Positions 35,890 to 47,804 of a DNA stretch of 64,000 nt are shown here, piece after piece (the first letter of the stretch is position 1; the number at the start of each line of letters is the position of its first letter). The notes beneath the pieces are model-generated. The model saw only the letters and a program-made list of their open reading frames with translations, was not told the origin of the DNA and did not search any database. Position numbers and translations under genes: made by a program. The DNA is from Periplaneta americana. Taxonomy: Eukaryota > Arthropoda > Insecta > Blattodea > Blattidae. The stretch is from the NCBI RefSeq assembly GCF_040183065.1, contig NC_091119.1, forward strand, positions 197,462,543 through 197,526,542, read 5' to 3'.

Positions 35890-36068
35890 CGGTACAGTTT
35901 CAAGATGGCGAATTGTGTCTTGTTATATGCGGGCTGTGTATGGTGAAATTTTCGTGTCTATTCAGTTTTGAGATGGGGTGAATATGTGAAACTATCAAGG
36001 ATATTGTGTTAATGTATTGGTGTATATATTTTTACTTTAGTTATTGAACTCTTTTACTGTGGAGCAAA
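35890..36068 (+). promoter_or_regulatory. Candidate promoter and 5' UTR of the kinesin gene
   Basis: TCAGTT at 35962-35967 fits an insect initiator 107 bp before the start codon. CAAGATGGCG at 35901-35910 and CAAAATGGCG at the start codon fit the YY1/Pho-type motif. No TATA box is evident at the right distance. The assignment rests on position and short motifs only. Confidence 0.35.
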
Positions 36069-36123
36069 ATGGCGACTGATAAAATAAAAGTTGCAGTGCG
36101 AGTACGGCCTTTCAATAGAAGAG
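36069..36123 (+). CDS. Khc-73: First coding exon of a kinesin-3 motor protein (Khc-73/KIF13-like)
   Basis: The 55-nt exon encodes MATDKIKVAVRVRPFNRR plus the first base of the next codon, then GTATGC, a good donor (exon ...AGAAGAG, phase 1). VAVRVRPFN is the first beta strand of the kinesin motor domain. The NRR ending with a G-starting codon (probably Glu) fits the KIF13/Khc-73 branch better than unc-104. The context CAAAATGG suits insect initiation. Kinesin-3 motors carry vesicles toward microtubule plus ends. No second exon is seen before the window end, so intron 1 exceeds 27 kb, which is common in cockroach-size genomes. The paralogue choice within kinesin-3 is inference. Confidence 0.7.
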
Positions 36124-38251
36124 GTATGCCTATTGTGACAAGATACTTCATGATAGATCATTAGTTTTACACATATAAGTTGTCGTTCATGAAATATTGT
36201 ATGGAATATCATAATGAAATGTTAAAAGATCGACCTCGTATGTACTGCTTCCATTTCGTGCTAGTACAATTTGCATATGTTTTTTTTTCTATGTAACCTA
36301 GCAGAGGTATTACATAAATTTTGATCGAGTTATGCAAAAGAGGTACTGATCCAAATTCTGTTACTCATGCAGTGTACCTTATGAGTATTGGCAAACTTAC
36401 AGTAAATGCAGTGGTCTGTCAAGAAGTTTGTGTACAATAAGATTGATGTTCTCTGGTGGTTGCCATCAGTTTTTGCAGCCAGATCATAGCTTTTTTGCCA
36501 CTAAAAAAGAGGAGGGATTACATTTTCTTTATGTTTAAATAGTTTATTATTACACAGATATATACTCATGCCCTCATACTGTACCTAGATCTGCAAAAGA
36601 AATTACTAGAAGCCTTGAAACACTCGGAACATGCACATCGATTAGCCTAGGCTACTTTTTAATATGTAAAATTATTTCTTAGGCCACACAATTTATTATT
36701 TACTTGCTAGAAGGACCATGGCAAATTGAAACGCATAGCGAAACTATTAATACTTACATTTTAAGATAAAATAAACGTGTGTCTGATTTTCAGGAAGTTG
36801 TAATATGTTGATTTCCAGATAGGCACCATGTCATGTTCACCTCTGTTAGGCCTAACTTATATGTTAAATAGGATCCAATAAAATAAAATGATTTTAATAT
36901 ACCTTAATAATTACAGATGATAGATTTTCGGCAATTACGATAAATGCGAAATCTGCCCAAATGCTGTCAAAAAGTAGTAGCTTATTTTTATGTTTAAAAA
37001 TATGTTAAGTAGTTTTTTAATCCGCGAAATGTACGTGTTTCTGCGAAATAAAAGCGAAATTACATTTTATTAGGCATTTGTTGTTTTTCTTTTTTTGTAA
37101 AAGAAATAATCGGAATCTACCAAAAGGCTCCGCCACTATAGGTTCTTACAATTTTTTTTTCAAACGCTTTGATCACTCCTCCATGTTAGTTTTTACACTA
37201 TGGATAGCACAGGAATGTGACCTACCTGATACCCTCTTTGATGTTAACTGTACCATTATCTTGAGTTGTAAATCAATCTGTCTGGTGCTGGTGGTAGAAT
37301 ACTGGCTGCCTATAGTATCTCTTTAGGTCCTGTGTTCAAACAGAAATAAGTTAACTACGATCAAGTAACAAGATGGATTGGGAAAATCACACCATATCTT
37401 TTGGCATAATTCTTAAAATTCACACTTTCACTGTAATTTTATGTTCCTTTGCAAATTTATTATTTTCAATAATTTAAACCGGAATCTCTAGAAATTGCAC
37501 CTGTTAACACATGAATGACATTGAATTTCTACCACCAAACTTTCCATAAACAAATTATCCATCCCAAAACGCGACAAAATGCTAGGCCTAAATCTCAACA
37601 TTAAAAGTACTATAAAATACTAAATATGATTTTTAAAGTGCTAAATTTTAATTTTTAATTTGCTAAAATCTACCATCTATATCAATGATAAAATTGTAAT
37701 CTGAGATCTGATTTAGGACGACACATTCAAGCGTACGAATAATACGTTGTCTTAGTATTTCCCATTGTGAATTTTTAAGAAATTACAGATCATTTATGGC
37801 ATTCTGCCCTTCTCTTTAATACAGCATTATCAAGAAATAATTCCACTATACTGTAGAACAACTTTTATGAAACACTTGACGTTACAAATACCACAGCATA
37901 GTAAAATAAATGAGAACTTTCATAGAAATTAATCAGCATGAAATATTTCAATTGAATTAAATAGAAATATTGGCAAAATTCCATTTCATCCATATTTTTT
38001 GTCTAACGAAATTTATTATTAATAATTTACTAGATATGTCGATTACAGATATTCACTTATTATTGTGTTTCTTATTTACATTATCAATTGCCCTTTCTCG
38101 TTTGTTTAGATGAATAATATTAATATAGATCTTAAGCTTTCTTTAACAGTACTTATACAAATTCAAAATTTTTAATGTTTTTGCATTATCTTTTTTTGTT
38201 TTGTGTTATTGTCATTGTAAACGTTTTGGTTTTATTTGAATGAACGTTATT
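36124..38251 (+). other. Start of kinesin intron 1, transposon-poor
   Basis: Begins with the splice donor GTATGC. I find no TE, RNA gene or further exon. It may hold intronic regulatory sequence, but no motif stands out. Confidence 0.5.
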
Positions 38252-38476
38252 AACACCTCAAATCTATGCTTCAATGGCTGATAATGACAATATCTTTGAA
38301 AAATATTGGAGTGCAAGAGGTCAAATGACTTTATTGTCAAATGCCTGGCATTAGAAAACAACAACATTATTACCTAATTTGTTTTTCTGCTGTAGGCCTA
38401 TACATATTTCTGGTGACGTGGAAGAAAAGGCCTGATGGCCTTAACACCACCAGAATAATAATAATAATAATAATAC
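38252..38476 (+). pseudogene. I/Outcast-like LINE 3' end
   Basis: Begins in the HLKIC zinc-knuckle region, has the stop TAG after NAWH, then a 3' UTR ending in an (AAT)n tail at 38455-38476. It supplies the 3' end structure of the LINE at 20160-22505. Confidence 0.8.
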
Positions 38477-38734
38477 ATATTTTTGAAGTAATAATTTGTA
38501 AGTGTTCAGTTGCCACTGTATTATGGTAAATCAATACGCAATATTTGCATTTGCCTTTCTTCTTGTTGATCGTTTTTGTAGCCTATCGTACAGTTCCTAC
38601 ACTTTAGAGCTGCGACGCACTTTTAGAATCTTTATTTGAACACTGAGGTGATCCTGCCTACAGAAACTCTTTATATGGGTATACACCCAGCTTACAGATT
38701 TTTACCAGTGGAAGAACTAAATAGTATCATTAAG

Positions 38735-38830
38735 GACAAATGTCCATGCTCAGAACGAGAATCGAACCCGGAATCTCATGATTTGTAATCACGAATGGTG
38801 GGTGGCAGCTAGATCATGAAGCGGTATGAC
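38735..38830 (-). mobile_element. SINE head fragment
   Basis: The minus strand has box B GGTTCGATTCT after CATGAGATTCCG, as in the SINE at 24326-24625. The body is not recognisable. Confidence 0.55.
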
Positions 38831-39097
38831 ATGCTTTAGAATCTGCTTATTATATCGTCATTTTAACAGCATTGATGGATAACATCGCCTGTTGTTTATG
38901 CAACTAGCAGAGCCTTGATGTATCTAAAGTTGCATTGTATTCTATGAAAGCTACTCCAGATAGTACTAAGAAAACACTGCCGTATTTTACAATCTACACT
39001 GACATTAGGTATTCTATGGGATCGCCGCGTTTTTCTGTAATGCGTCCCGTTGTCCCGAGAAAAGACTTTGGGTCAGCTTTCGGTCCCATATTTTAGA

Positions 39098-39310
39098 GTT
39101 GTTGGCCTCGCTAGCGTAGCTGGTATAGCGCTGGCCTTCTATGCTCGAGGCTGCGGGTTCGATCCCGGCCCAGGTCTATGGTATTCAAGTGTGATTAAAT
39201 GGGGCAGGCTCATGTCAGTAGATTTACTGGCATGTAAAAGAACTCCTGCGGGACAAAATTCCGGCACATCGGCGACGCTGATATAACCTCTGCAATTGCG
39301 AGCATAGTTA
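39098..39310 (+). mobile_element. tRNA-derived SINE, fourth family
   Basis: Head CTCGCTAGCGTAGCTGGTAT (box A), box B GGTTCGATCCC, then a body with CATGTCAGTAGATTTACTGG and an end near TAAATACATCATAAT. Head and body differ from the other SINEs here. Confidence 0.75.
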
Positions 39311-39419
39311 AATACATCATAATTTTAAATGTTAGAGTTCTAAACTGAGAAAAAAACGGAAACGTTACAATATTTATTTACAAATTCCAAATGTCGCACT
39401 TCATCAGTGCAGGTGGCTG

Positions 39420-39806
39420 TAGAATGTAGATGGGCTATTATGAAAGAATATTATTGTGAGTTATTAATTCCTCAAGGCGTAATGGCAACACCAATTGTGT
39501 AGGTGAAGTCTGGGTGGATCTTTTTAAAAGTACTGAAGAAGAACTCTCAAATTTGAAGAGGGCAGTGGAGTTCATTATGTGTATCCCTGGAACAAATGCG
39601 TGTGTCGAAAGATTATTTTCACGCATGAACGCATTATGGATGATGAGAAAAATAAATTGTCTGTAAAAACAGTAAAATTAATGCTTGTTGTAAAATCATT
39701 CTTGAGTGAGGATTGTGTTGCTTTTCATGACGTGATTCTTCGAAATAAACAATTGTTAAGTGAAATTCATTCTTCAGAGAAATATTGCAACACCAAGGCA
39801 GATTGA
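39420..39806 (+). pseudogene. hAT transposase C-terminal relic (ZMYM/KIAA1586-like type)
   Basis: The reading VWVDLFKSTEEELSNLKRAV leads to FIMCIPGTNACVERLFSRMN, the hAT dimerisation signature, then after one frameshift near 39637 to DDEKNKLSVKTVKLMLVVKS. This is a different hAT lineage from the CGGBP1-like copies, closer in style to ZMYM6/KIAA1586-like proteins. No catalytic residues remain. Confidence 0.75.
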
Positions 39807-39817
39807 TTTATAAGAAT

Positions 39818-40763
39818 ACTAGTGGCTTGTGCAGCAAATGTTGCGAACTAAGTTCATTAGACGTTCAAATAAACGTTTTTTAGATTTATTTTCAGTGAAG
39901 AATACCAGACATTCGGAAAGTTATTTGCTTCCATAACAATGAAAGATACTCTCTCTCGAGCCAATACTGAAGAGAACCACGCATATAAATATCTACAACA
40001 CACCGCCATTAAATATATGAAAAAGACCCAACCCCACTTCATTAATAATTATAAAAATATTTGATTTTTAATGATATTATTATCTTACGTAAGTTTTATA
40101 GCTTTCAGTAACATATACTATATATAATATATAGCCGCCACTCAGTAAAATATAGAAATCAAAATCTAATTTAAGTTATTCTCTACATCTACTTATATAA
40201 CCCCAAAAAGTTTCACTTTCATATCAATATAGCATTAATATGTATAATTAATGAAAAATAGTCACATCATGGCATTAACTACAATAATATTTCATTTCTA
40301 ATGGTAATAATGTCATCAAACCACCTCAAGTTTTGTAGTTTTTAATAGCCAATACACAGCTGTACCCAGAAAATTACACACCACAGAATCGAACCTGTAA
40401 ATTATTTTTAGTAAGTTAAGTTTTGAGCTCTAAATATGTCAGAATTCTTGCAGATCATGGCCTTCGTGTAATATTGTTTACTGTAGTGTGTGTTTTGTTT
40501 TATTCTGAAATGCAACACGGCCGACTTGATGCTCGCTTCGCTTCTCCTTTACAAAAAAAGCGAAGGTAATATCAAGTCGGCCGTGAATGCAATTAGCTAT
40601 TTCTCAAAACTGACGACAGATGGATTTTGGAAAATAGGAAAATTATGTTTAAAAATTGACATTTCACTGAAAACTACTATTTTTCCGAAGAACTTTTGAG
40701 TTCCAAGTTTCAAAATGAGGGGTCATTTATTAAAATCCGTCCAGCCGTTTTCCCGTAATTTCC
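39818..40763 (+). repeat. ACTAGTGGCTTGTGCAGC repeat, solo copy
   Basis: It starts ACTAGTGGCTTGTGCAGCAA and ends near CCGTTTTCCCGTAATTTCC. Copies form the inverted arms of the composite at 51246-58652. It has no coding capacity. A nested hairpin at 40516-40585 is present only in this copy. Confidence 0.8.
40516..40585. repeat. Nested hairpin
   Basis: Outer arms CACGGCCGACTTGAT (40516-40530) and ATCAAGTCGGCCGTG (40571-40585). Inner arms CTTCGCTT and AAGCGAAG. Perfect pairing in both stems. Confidence 0.85.
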
Positions 40764-41984
40764 ACTTGAATAGAGTATTTTGTAGCTATTTCTGTAATAA
40801 CTTGGTAAAAGCAATTTGAAGGCAGCTTACATAAAGAAGCTTAAACTTAATGCAAATATGCTTCCTAACAATTTTGTTTACTATTTGTTGCTTAGGCTAC
40901 CCTTAGTAAAGTGTTTGTGTAGTAAACTTTACCACACACATACTTTGAAAGATTGGCATATTTGATGGGTGCGCATACTAAACTTACTCAGTGATAACTG
41001 ATAAGTGTCCCATATTTTTTTCCAATATGTCTGGGAACCCTATTCTATGGTAGTATACCGCAGCTTTACAACTCTAATAATATGTAGGTATATGATTTAA
41101 CAGAATTCTTCTTTCATGTTGAAAGAAGTTTTGTGAATATTTTGTGTCCTCCTTCCCCTAAAGATATAACATAATAAGGCTGGTCGCCCAGCCTCTCCCT
41201 CCACTCGAATAGTGTCCCCCCTCCCAAGGGCAGTCTGAAAATTTCAGACTGCAGTCATACGTCTTTTCTTACTTCATTTTCATATCCTATTAAAGGATAA
41301 AAAATTATGGTTTATTGGAAGTAAAATTGTTATTAATCCAGATGTTTAACCTCAAGTTGTTTTGACCATCAAATTAAGCTATGTTTACAGTAAACCGGGC
41401 GAAATTACCACTTCAGTAAGCAGCCATTTTATATTCCTGATCCATTCCAATTTGCTATAAAATCCGTGTAAATATCGCCTTATTTTAATGGTCACCAATG
41501 ACCGCTACCAAACAACTTTTATAGATTCATGTCTGTTTTACCATGAACTGTTCCAAATTAAGAAACTGTCGGGAAGTGTTTTAATAACTGTAATTTGACC
41601 TGATGTGATTAGGTTACTGCACCTCTTTATAGTACATCATTAATTCATGGCATAACAACTTACTTTTTTTTTTCTGTAACTGTATGAGAGGACATTGAAC
41701 ATTTCTATGAACACATTTATAATTTTTTTCCGCGACAGTGAATGAATGGGTCTGTGAGCTTAAAAAATCGATGGCATGTCACCTGATTCAAAGGACACAA
41801 AAAGACTAGGTAGTTCACCTGTCTACTTATATCCTAATATTAAAACATACGACGCACCATAATTTTAAGAATATATGTGAAAATATGTGAGGTAAAATTT
41901 GATGATAAATAGCGTAGCCGTAGGTCAGGCATCTGACAAGCCATTCACCAAAAACACCAACATTTGAGTCCTGATATTTCTATA
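40764..41984. other. No feature seen (intron)
   Basis: AT-rich DNA without recognisable repeat or exon. Confidence 0.4.
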
Positions 41985-43560
41985 CGATTGTATTGTATTT
42001 ATTAACATTCCATGGTATTCATATATTGCTTTACAGCTAGAATATGGAACAAGTCAAAAAACTTAATACTATTATAAAGTCTTAATTTATAGTAACAGTC
42101 TAGATGAAATATATACAGACGAGATTTACAATATAGTCTACTAGTACAACACGAAGTTTTAGTATCAATTTCATGTCATGAATTCACCTACAGAATAGAA
42201 GGCGTGAGAAATTAGGTACGTCTTTAATTTGGCCCTAAATAATCTTATGTTTTGAGTTTTATTTTTTATATCGATAGGGAGGCTATTAAAAATTGTTACT
42301 GCCATATAACGCACTCCTTTTTGATAGCACGATAGACTTGCCGATGGAGTATGAAAGTAATTTTTTTGACGTGTATTTATGCTATGAACTGTTGAATTAG
42401 TTACAAAGTTTTCACGATTACAAACGAGGAAGATTATTAGTGAAAAGATATACTGACAAGTCATGGGCATTATTTGTAGTTTTTTTTAAAATAGTCCTAC
42501 AGATTCCCTACATTTGGCACCTATTATTATTCTAATTACTCTTTTTTGTAATAGAAATATACTGTTACTATCTGTGGAATTTCCCCAGAATATTATTACA
42601 AAACTCATTACCGAGTGGAAGTATTGTAATAGTAATATGCGTTACAAGAGCGGTATGTTGAAGTTTTCATGTTCGAGGAAAAGTTTGAAAAAGCGAAACG
42701 TAGTTGAGCTTTTTAATTTCCGAGAATTGAAAGAAAACATACCGCTCGTGTATCGTACATTATTTTGTGCGAAGATCGTTTATTACATACCTGAAAGAGG
42801 AATTTCTAATTAGTTGCAATGAAATCTCCATCTTGGTTTCTGTTCAATGACGGCAAATTTGCAAAACAAAAATATCTATCTTCAACATTGTTATATATAC
42901 GTCTCTCTCCCCCCCCGCCCGTCTATGATGAGTCTGAAATCTTGTTGATTTTTTCAGGGGTTCCTTAATGTTACTTGCATCACGAATGCAGTAACTTTAG
43001 TGGGATTGTAGAGTTTACTTAATTTTTGCAAATATTTAAAAACAATAATTAATAGTGGAATTTAGGTGAAATTGTAGTGGTAAGTTTCCAATTTATAATT
43101 ATTACTATATTGAACGTCTTTAAAAATAATATGTTAAAAGCCTAAAGCAGTAAAATCAATATGTCACTTAAGCGGTAAGAAGAGGGAAATTGTTATGTGT
43201 GTTAGATTGGGAATACTGAATGTGGAATTTTAGACTTTCCGCGGATTGGTTTTGTGCGGAAACCAAGCACGATCTCGCACAAAGTATATTGTTTTTAAGG
43301 TATTGATATTTACTATCTTTTGCACAGATCTAATAGCAAAACAAGCTGAATTTAGTTTGGGGGTAATTTCTTTAATATGATTTTTCCAATTTAACACATC
43401 GATTTTTAAGCCAAGAAATTTGGTTGTTGTTGTTTTCAATAGGGATCTATTGTTAATTATTGCGCTAGAAATTAATAATAATGAACAAAACACGTGTGTG
43501 GTATGATTTTTACAATTTAATTCTACCATCGTTTAATTTTATCGTCAATGAATAGCATTT
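41985..43560 (-). pseudogene. Jockey/CR1-like LINE ORF2 3' part, split by an insertion
   Basis: The upper piece (43560-43282) reads TKFLGLKIDVLNWKNHIKEI and TPKLNSACFAIRS, to LKTIYF. The lower piece (42626-41985) resumes with YFHSVMSFVIIFWGNS, then IFLLQKRVIRIIIGAK, TRQKNYFHTPSASLS, KGVRYMAVTIFNSLP and FRAKLKTYL. These join as one RT C-terminal region. A 655-bp insertion at 42627-43281 separates them, with AAGTATTG and AAGTATATTG at the borders. The 3' end has ATACAATACAAT-type repeats near 41990. Confidence 0.75.
42627..43281. mobile_element. Unclassified insertion in the LINE
   Basis: It interrupts the LINE between LKTIYF and YFHSV. The left part has an open frame (RYKSGMLKFSCSRKSLKK, then ELKENIPLVYRTLFC) that I do not recognise. 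No inverted termini are obvious. The near-duplicated border AAGTAT(AT)TG suggests target duplication. Confidence 0.55.
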
Positions 43561-44640
43561 TTTGGTTGAAGAGAGAATTAAAATAGAGAACTGCAGTTAT
43601 AACTACACGAACACACTTCATCACTTTTGTTTTATTTTTATTTACTGTTTGTTATTGTAGAATGTTTCCCGTACCGTCTTTGTAATAGAGATCGGCTTGT
43701 ACAAAATAAGTTACAATGGACGATTAAATTATGACCAATACGTAGAACCCCTGATCACGTATATACTCAAACTCAATTTCAAAACAGACACCGTTTTCGA
43801 CAAAATCATGAACACACTCCACACAAAAGGAAACCAGAAGATAGCGCGGGATCTTCACTAGGCTTCGGACAATGACGACTATCACTTCGAAACTAGTCAA
43901 ACAAGTAATTTCCTAAAAATTTAACATAGTAAAGAAGTTGTAAAGTTAATCAGTGATTATCAGGCTTCGGCCAAGGGACACAGAGTAACCAGTATGAGGT
44001 TTAGAGTACACGCAGTATAAATGACGTCATGACCCGTGTGCAGTCACCTGACAACAGCAGCACAGGTGGGTCCGTTGTTGTAGACATATTGCTGCTTGGC
44101 TGCGGTACTGTATGTACTGCATCTGTACAGGGTGAAATATATTTTGTGCCGTACTGTGACGGACTGTTTACATGTTAAGACACGTAGTAACGGCGCGCTC
44201 CATCTCCCACTCCACTCGACCAACACAACACTATCGTTCGTGCGTTCTGAACTTCATGCGTTTCTGTGCCCAGGACCGGAGCCTGGTGATTATATAAGTG
44301 GTAAAAGTGTATATAGAACAATGAAGCCGTATTCCGAAATGACGCAATCCACAATTTTATGGTCTTGCGGCTAGGAACACGTTCTTGACGTGGAATCTGA
44401 AAGTGTGTGCGGAACTGAACTGAAGGATTAAATGGAATACCATAAGGAATAAATTTATATTATTGTTTGATATTTGACTGCAATATTTTCAATTTTATGT
44501 GCAGTTGAAAATGGGGAGATATTTCTGCCTCACCCTATATATCGCTATTTTGTGCCTTCCTCCCTCCCAGATAATGCCCGTTCATCCCTGTACATATATT
44601 AAATGTGCAAAATTCCCACATGAATATACGAGGGCTGGGG
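43561..44640. other. Mostly unassigned; possible Penelope end at 43755-43905
   Basis: ACTAGGCTTCGGACAATGAC followed by CTTCGAAACTAGTC resembles, in layout, the ends of the Penelope copies here (AGGCTCTGATGATGG and CTGAAAC). A short frame before it (LKLNFKTDTVFDKIMNTLH) fits a Penelope C-terminus weakly. 44040-44370 is GC-richer, with no gene recognised. Confidence 0.3.
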
Positions 44641-44744
44641 CATAATGCGGGCGCGGTTCGAAATTTTGAATTGTGAAAATGAAAGGGCAGGGTATGTGTA
44701 CCAGTAGGGTAAAGATCAAGTGTCTTTCGTCCTCGGAAAACATC

Positions 44745-45470
44745 AATACCATCAAGATGTCTTGCAACGTCACCGCAGTGAGATCTGTCCCTGGCAGAAC
44801 CTTCAGTACTAGCCGTTGTCGCCATCCCGGCTGCAGCGAGACTGAAACACTTGGCCACGTACTGGGGTTCTGTAAGAAGGGAGAGCTACTACGTAACAAC
44901 AGACATCATCGTGCCCGTACAGCAATTGCCAACCTGCTAAGAAACAGAGGATGGGAAGTACATGAGGAGATTCATTGTGTGTCTGAAGATGATTCTCATA
45001 GAAGAGTCGATATAATTGCTATCAATAGAAGAACCCAGAAAGCGATGGTCTTAGACCCTACGATTTGCTTTGAACGAGACACGAATCAAGCACTGCAGAT
45101 AAATGATGACAAGCGAGCTAAATATGTACCTTGTCTTCCATACCTCAGTGAAAAATATAGCATTTCGCTTTACAACTGGGATGTTCCAGGTTTACTATTT
45201 GGAGCGAGGGGTTGTTTACCAAAATTTACATGTAATATCCTTAAATCCTTTCAAATTCCCTTTTATGAGGGTCAGAAGATTGTAATGGAAATTATGAAGG
45301 CCTCTCTTCAAATTCTACACCATCATCTATATGTTAACACGTAAATTTTTATTTTAACATACAAATCAAATCATTATTTTGCTCGTTTCATTTCCCTTTA
45401 TCTTTTGTTTGTTAATTCCGGATCCCAGTGGTCAACCTCACTTGAGGACGGATGATTTTAAATAAATCTT
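44745..45470 (+). pseudogene. R2-like LINE, C-terminal endonuclease and 3' UTR, second copy
   Basis: The frame from NTIKMSCNVTAVRSVPGR to the stop at 45344 carries the zinc knuckle CRHPGCSETETLGHVLGFC and the endonuclease core RRVDIIAINRRTQKAMVLDP, with the two Asp 14 residues apart as in the copy at 5872-6756. The end reads GLLFGARGCLPKFT and ASLQILHHHLYVN. It is about 600 nt of coding sequence, unbroken, with no RT. Sequence upstream of 44745 is not clearly part of the element. The 3' UTR ends near 45470 after CAACCTCACTTGAGGA. Confidence 0.75.
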
Positions 45471-45479
45471 AGTAGTGTC

Positions 45480-46120
45480 ACAGCATCATGCTACTTGAGA
45501 AGACAGGGTAATTACGTGCATGTGCTATTTGAAAGGAAAGTATGTGTACTAGTGGGTTAGGGTAGGGATCAAACATTCATAAACGACACATCATCATGCT
45601 ACTCATATTTATTACGGCAGTTGGAATAGCATCACAGCACACACATCCATCTTAAAAACTAATGGGGTTTCATTTATTGTGCATGGCGGTCGACTCATAA
45701 CTGCCTTGCGCATTACACGTAACGTCGCTTTCTGTGCCATAGCCACATCACACTGCCATCTTCGTAATGATGCGACCACATACTCGTACTATGCATGCAC
45801 GGCCCGGCGGTCGACTCACAACTGAATTCATATTGCGCTCTGGCAATAATCATACATCATACTGCTATGTAGTGATGTAACGACATATGGATACCATACG
45901 ATATACACCTCATGATATCGTTTAACTTTTTAAAAAGTAAACAATAGTTTTCGAGGCTTATTTTGGGGTTTCGTAACGAGCTGTTTTTTTTACGATGATG
46001 GGTTGTTAGCCTTTCGCCCAACCCCCAACTAGAGGACCACCCCTCATCGGCTCTCCGCGATTGCTTATTCAATATATTCGCAGCTATCCTCCATATCTGG
46101 AGGCCGTCTCCTCTAATAAT
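45480..46120. other. No feature seen (intron)
   Basis: Unique-looking DNA with GC-richer patches at 45680-45850; no gene recognised. Confidence 0.4.
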
Positions 46121-46122
46121 TT

Positions 46123-46257
46123 GCCATGGATTTGAGGGAGGTGGGATATGATTGTAGAGATTGGATTAATCTTTCTCAGGATAGGGACCGATGGCGGGCT
46201 TATGTGAGGGCGGCAATGAACCTCCGGGTTCCTTAAAAGCCATAAGTAAGTAAACAA
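46123..46257 (+). pseudogene. RTE-like LINE 3' end fragment
   Basis: MDLREVGYDCRDWINLSQDR through AYVRAAMNLRVP, then an AAGTAAGTAA tail. It faces the LINE at 46330-47800, which lies in the opposite direction. Confidence 0.8.
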
Positions 46258-46329
46258 TAGTTTCCATGTTTTATGTTCCAACCTTCGTATGTGAAGATAA
46301 GGAATATAATAATAATATTTACCTACCTA

Positions 46330-47804
46330 CTTACTTACTTACTGCCTTTTAAGGAATCCGGAGGTTCATTGTCGCCCTCACATAAGCCCGCCATTGGTCC
46401 CTATCCTGAGCAAGATTAATCCATTCTCCATCATCATATCCCACCTCCCTCAAATCCATTTTAATATTATCTTCCCATCTACGTTTCGGCCTCCCTAAAA
46501 GTCTTTTTCCCTCCGGCCTCCCAACTAACACTCTATATGCATTTCTGGATTCGCCCATATGTGCTACATGCCCTGCCCATCTCAAACGTCTGGATTTAAT
46601 GTTCCTAATTATGTCAGGTGAAGAATACAATGCGTGCAGTTCTGTGTTGTGTAACTTTCTCCATTCTCCTGTAACTTCATCCCTCTTAGCCCCAAATATT
46701 TTTCTAAGAACCTTATTCTCAGACACCCTTAACCTATGTTCCTCTCTCAAAGTGAGAGTCCAAGTTTCACAACCATAAAGAACAACCGGTAATATAACTG
46801 TTTTATAAATTCTAACTTTCAGATTTTTTGACAGCAGACTGGATGATAAAAGCTTCTCAAACGTCTGGATTTAATGTTCCTAATTATGTCAGGTGAAGAA
46901 TACAATGCGTGCAGTTCTGTGTTGTGTAACTTTCTCCATTCTCCTGTAACTTCATCCCTCTTAGCCCCAAATATTTTTCTAAGAACCTTATTCTCAGACA
47001 CCCTTAACCTATGTTCCTCTCTCAAAGTGAGAGTCCAAGTTTCACAACCATAAAGAACAACCGGTAATATAACTGTTTTATAAATTCTAACTTTCAGATT
47101 TTTTGACAGCAGACTGGATGATAAAAGCTTCTCAAACGTCTGGATTTAATGTTCCTAATTATGTCAGGTGAAGAATACAATGCGTGCAGTTCTGTGTTGT
47201 GTAACTTTCTCCATTCTCCTGTAACTTCATGCCTCTTAGCCCCAAATATTTTCCTAAGCACCTTATTCTCAGACACCCTTAACCATGTTCCTCTCTCAAA
47301 GTGAGAGTCCAAGTTTCACAACCATAAAGAACAACCGGTAATATAACTGTTTTATAAATTCTAACTTTCACATTTTTTGACAGCAGACTGGATGATAAAA
47401 GCTTCTGAACCGAATAATAACGGGCATTTTCCATAAATTTAATCTGTGTTTAATTTCCTCCCGAGTATCATTTATATTTGTTACTGTTGCTCCCAGATAT
47501 TTGAACTTCTCGATCTCTTCAAAAGATAAATTTCCAATTTTTATATTTCCATTTCGTACAATATTTCCGTCACGAGACATGATCATATAGTCTTTGTCCT
47601 TTCGGGATTTACTTCCAAACCTATCTCTTTACTTGCTTCCAGTAAAATTCCCGTATTTTCCCTAATCGTTTGTGGATTTTCTCCTAACATATTCACGTCA
47701 TCCGCATAGACAAGCAGCGAGAAACTCTTACACGCAGGTAAATTAACGACATACTGAAAACCGTTTTTTCGTATCAGAGATGCCGAAAACTTGTACGACG
47801 TCAC
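46330..47804 (-). pseudogene. RTE-like LINE ORF2 with internal triplication
   Basis: Read downward it begins with the RT box region SLLVYADDVNMLGENPQTIR, then EASKEIGLEVNPE, MIMSRDGNIVRNGNIKI and FKYLGATVTNIND. It continues through three copies of a 275-bp segment coding EEHRLRVSENKVLRKIFGAK and WRKLHNTELHALYSS, and then the normal 3' end (GHVAHMGESRNAYRVLVGR; AYVRATMNLRIP). It is the only copy in the window retaining YADD. Frames are broken at several places. Confidence 0.85.
46584..47407. repeat. Three tandem 275-bp units inside the LINE
   Basis: Units start with AAACGTCTGGATTTAATG at 46584, 46859 and 47134. The first two look identical where compared. The third has several substitutions and one deletion (274 bp). 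CTCAA occurs at both original edges and would serve as the junction homology. Confidence 0.9.
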
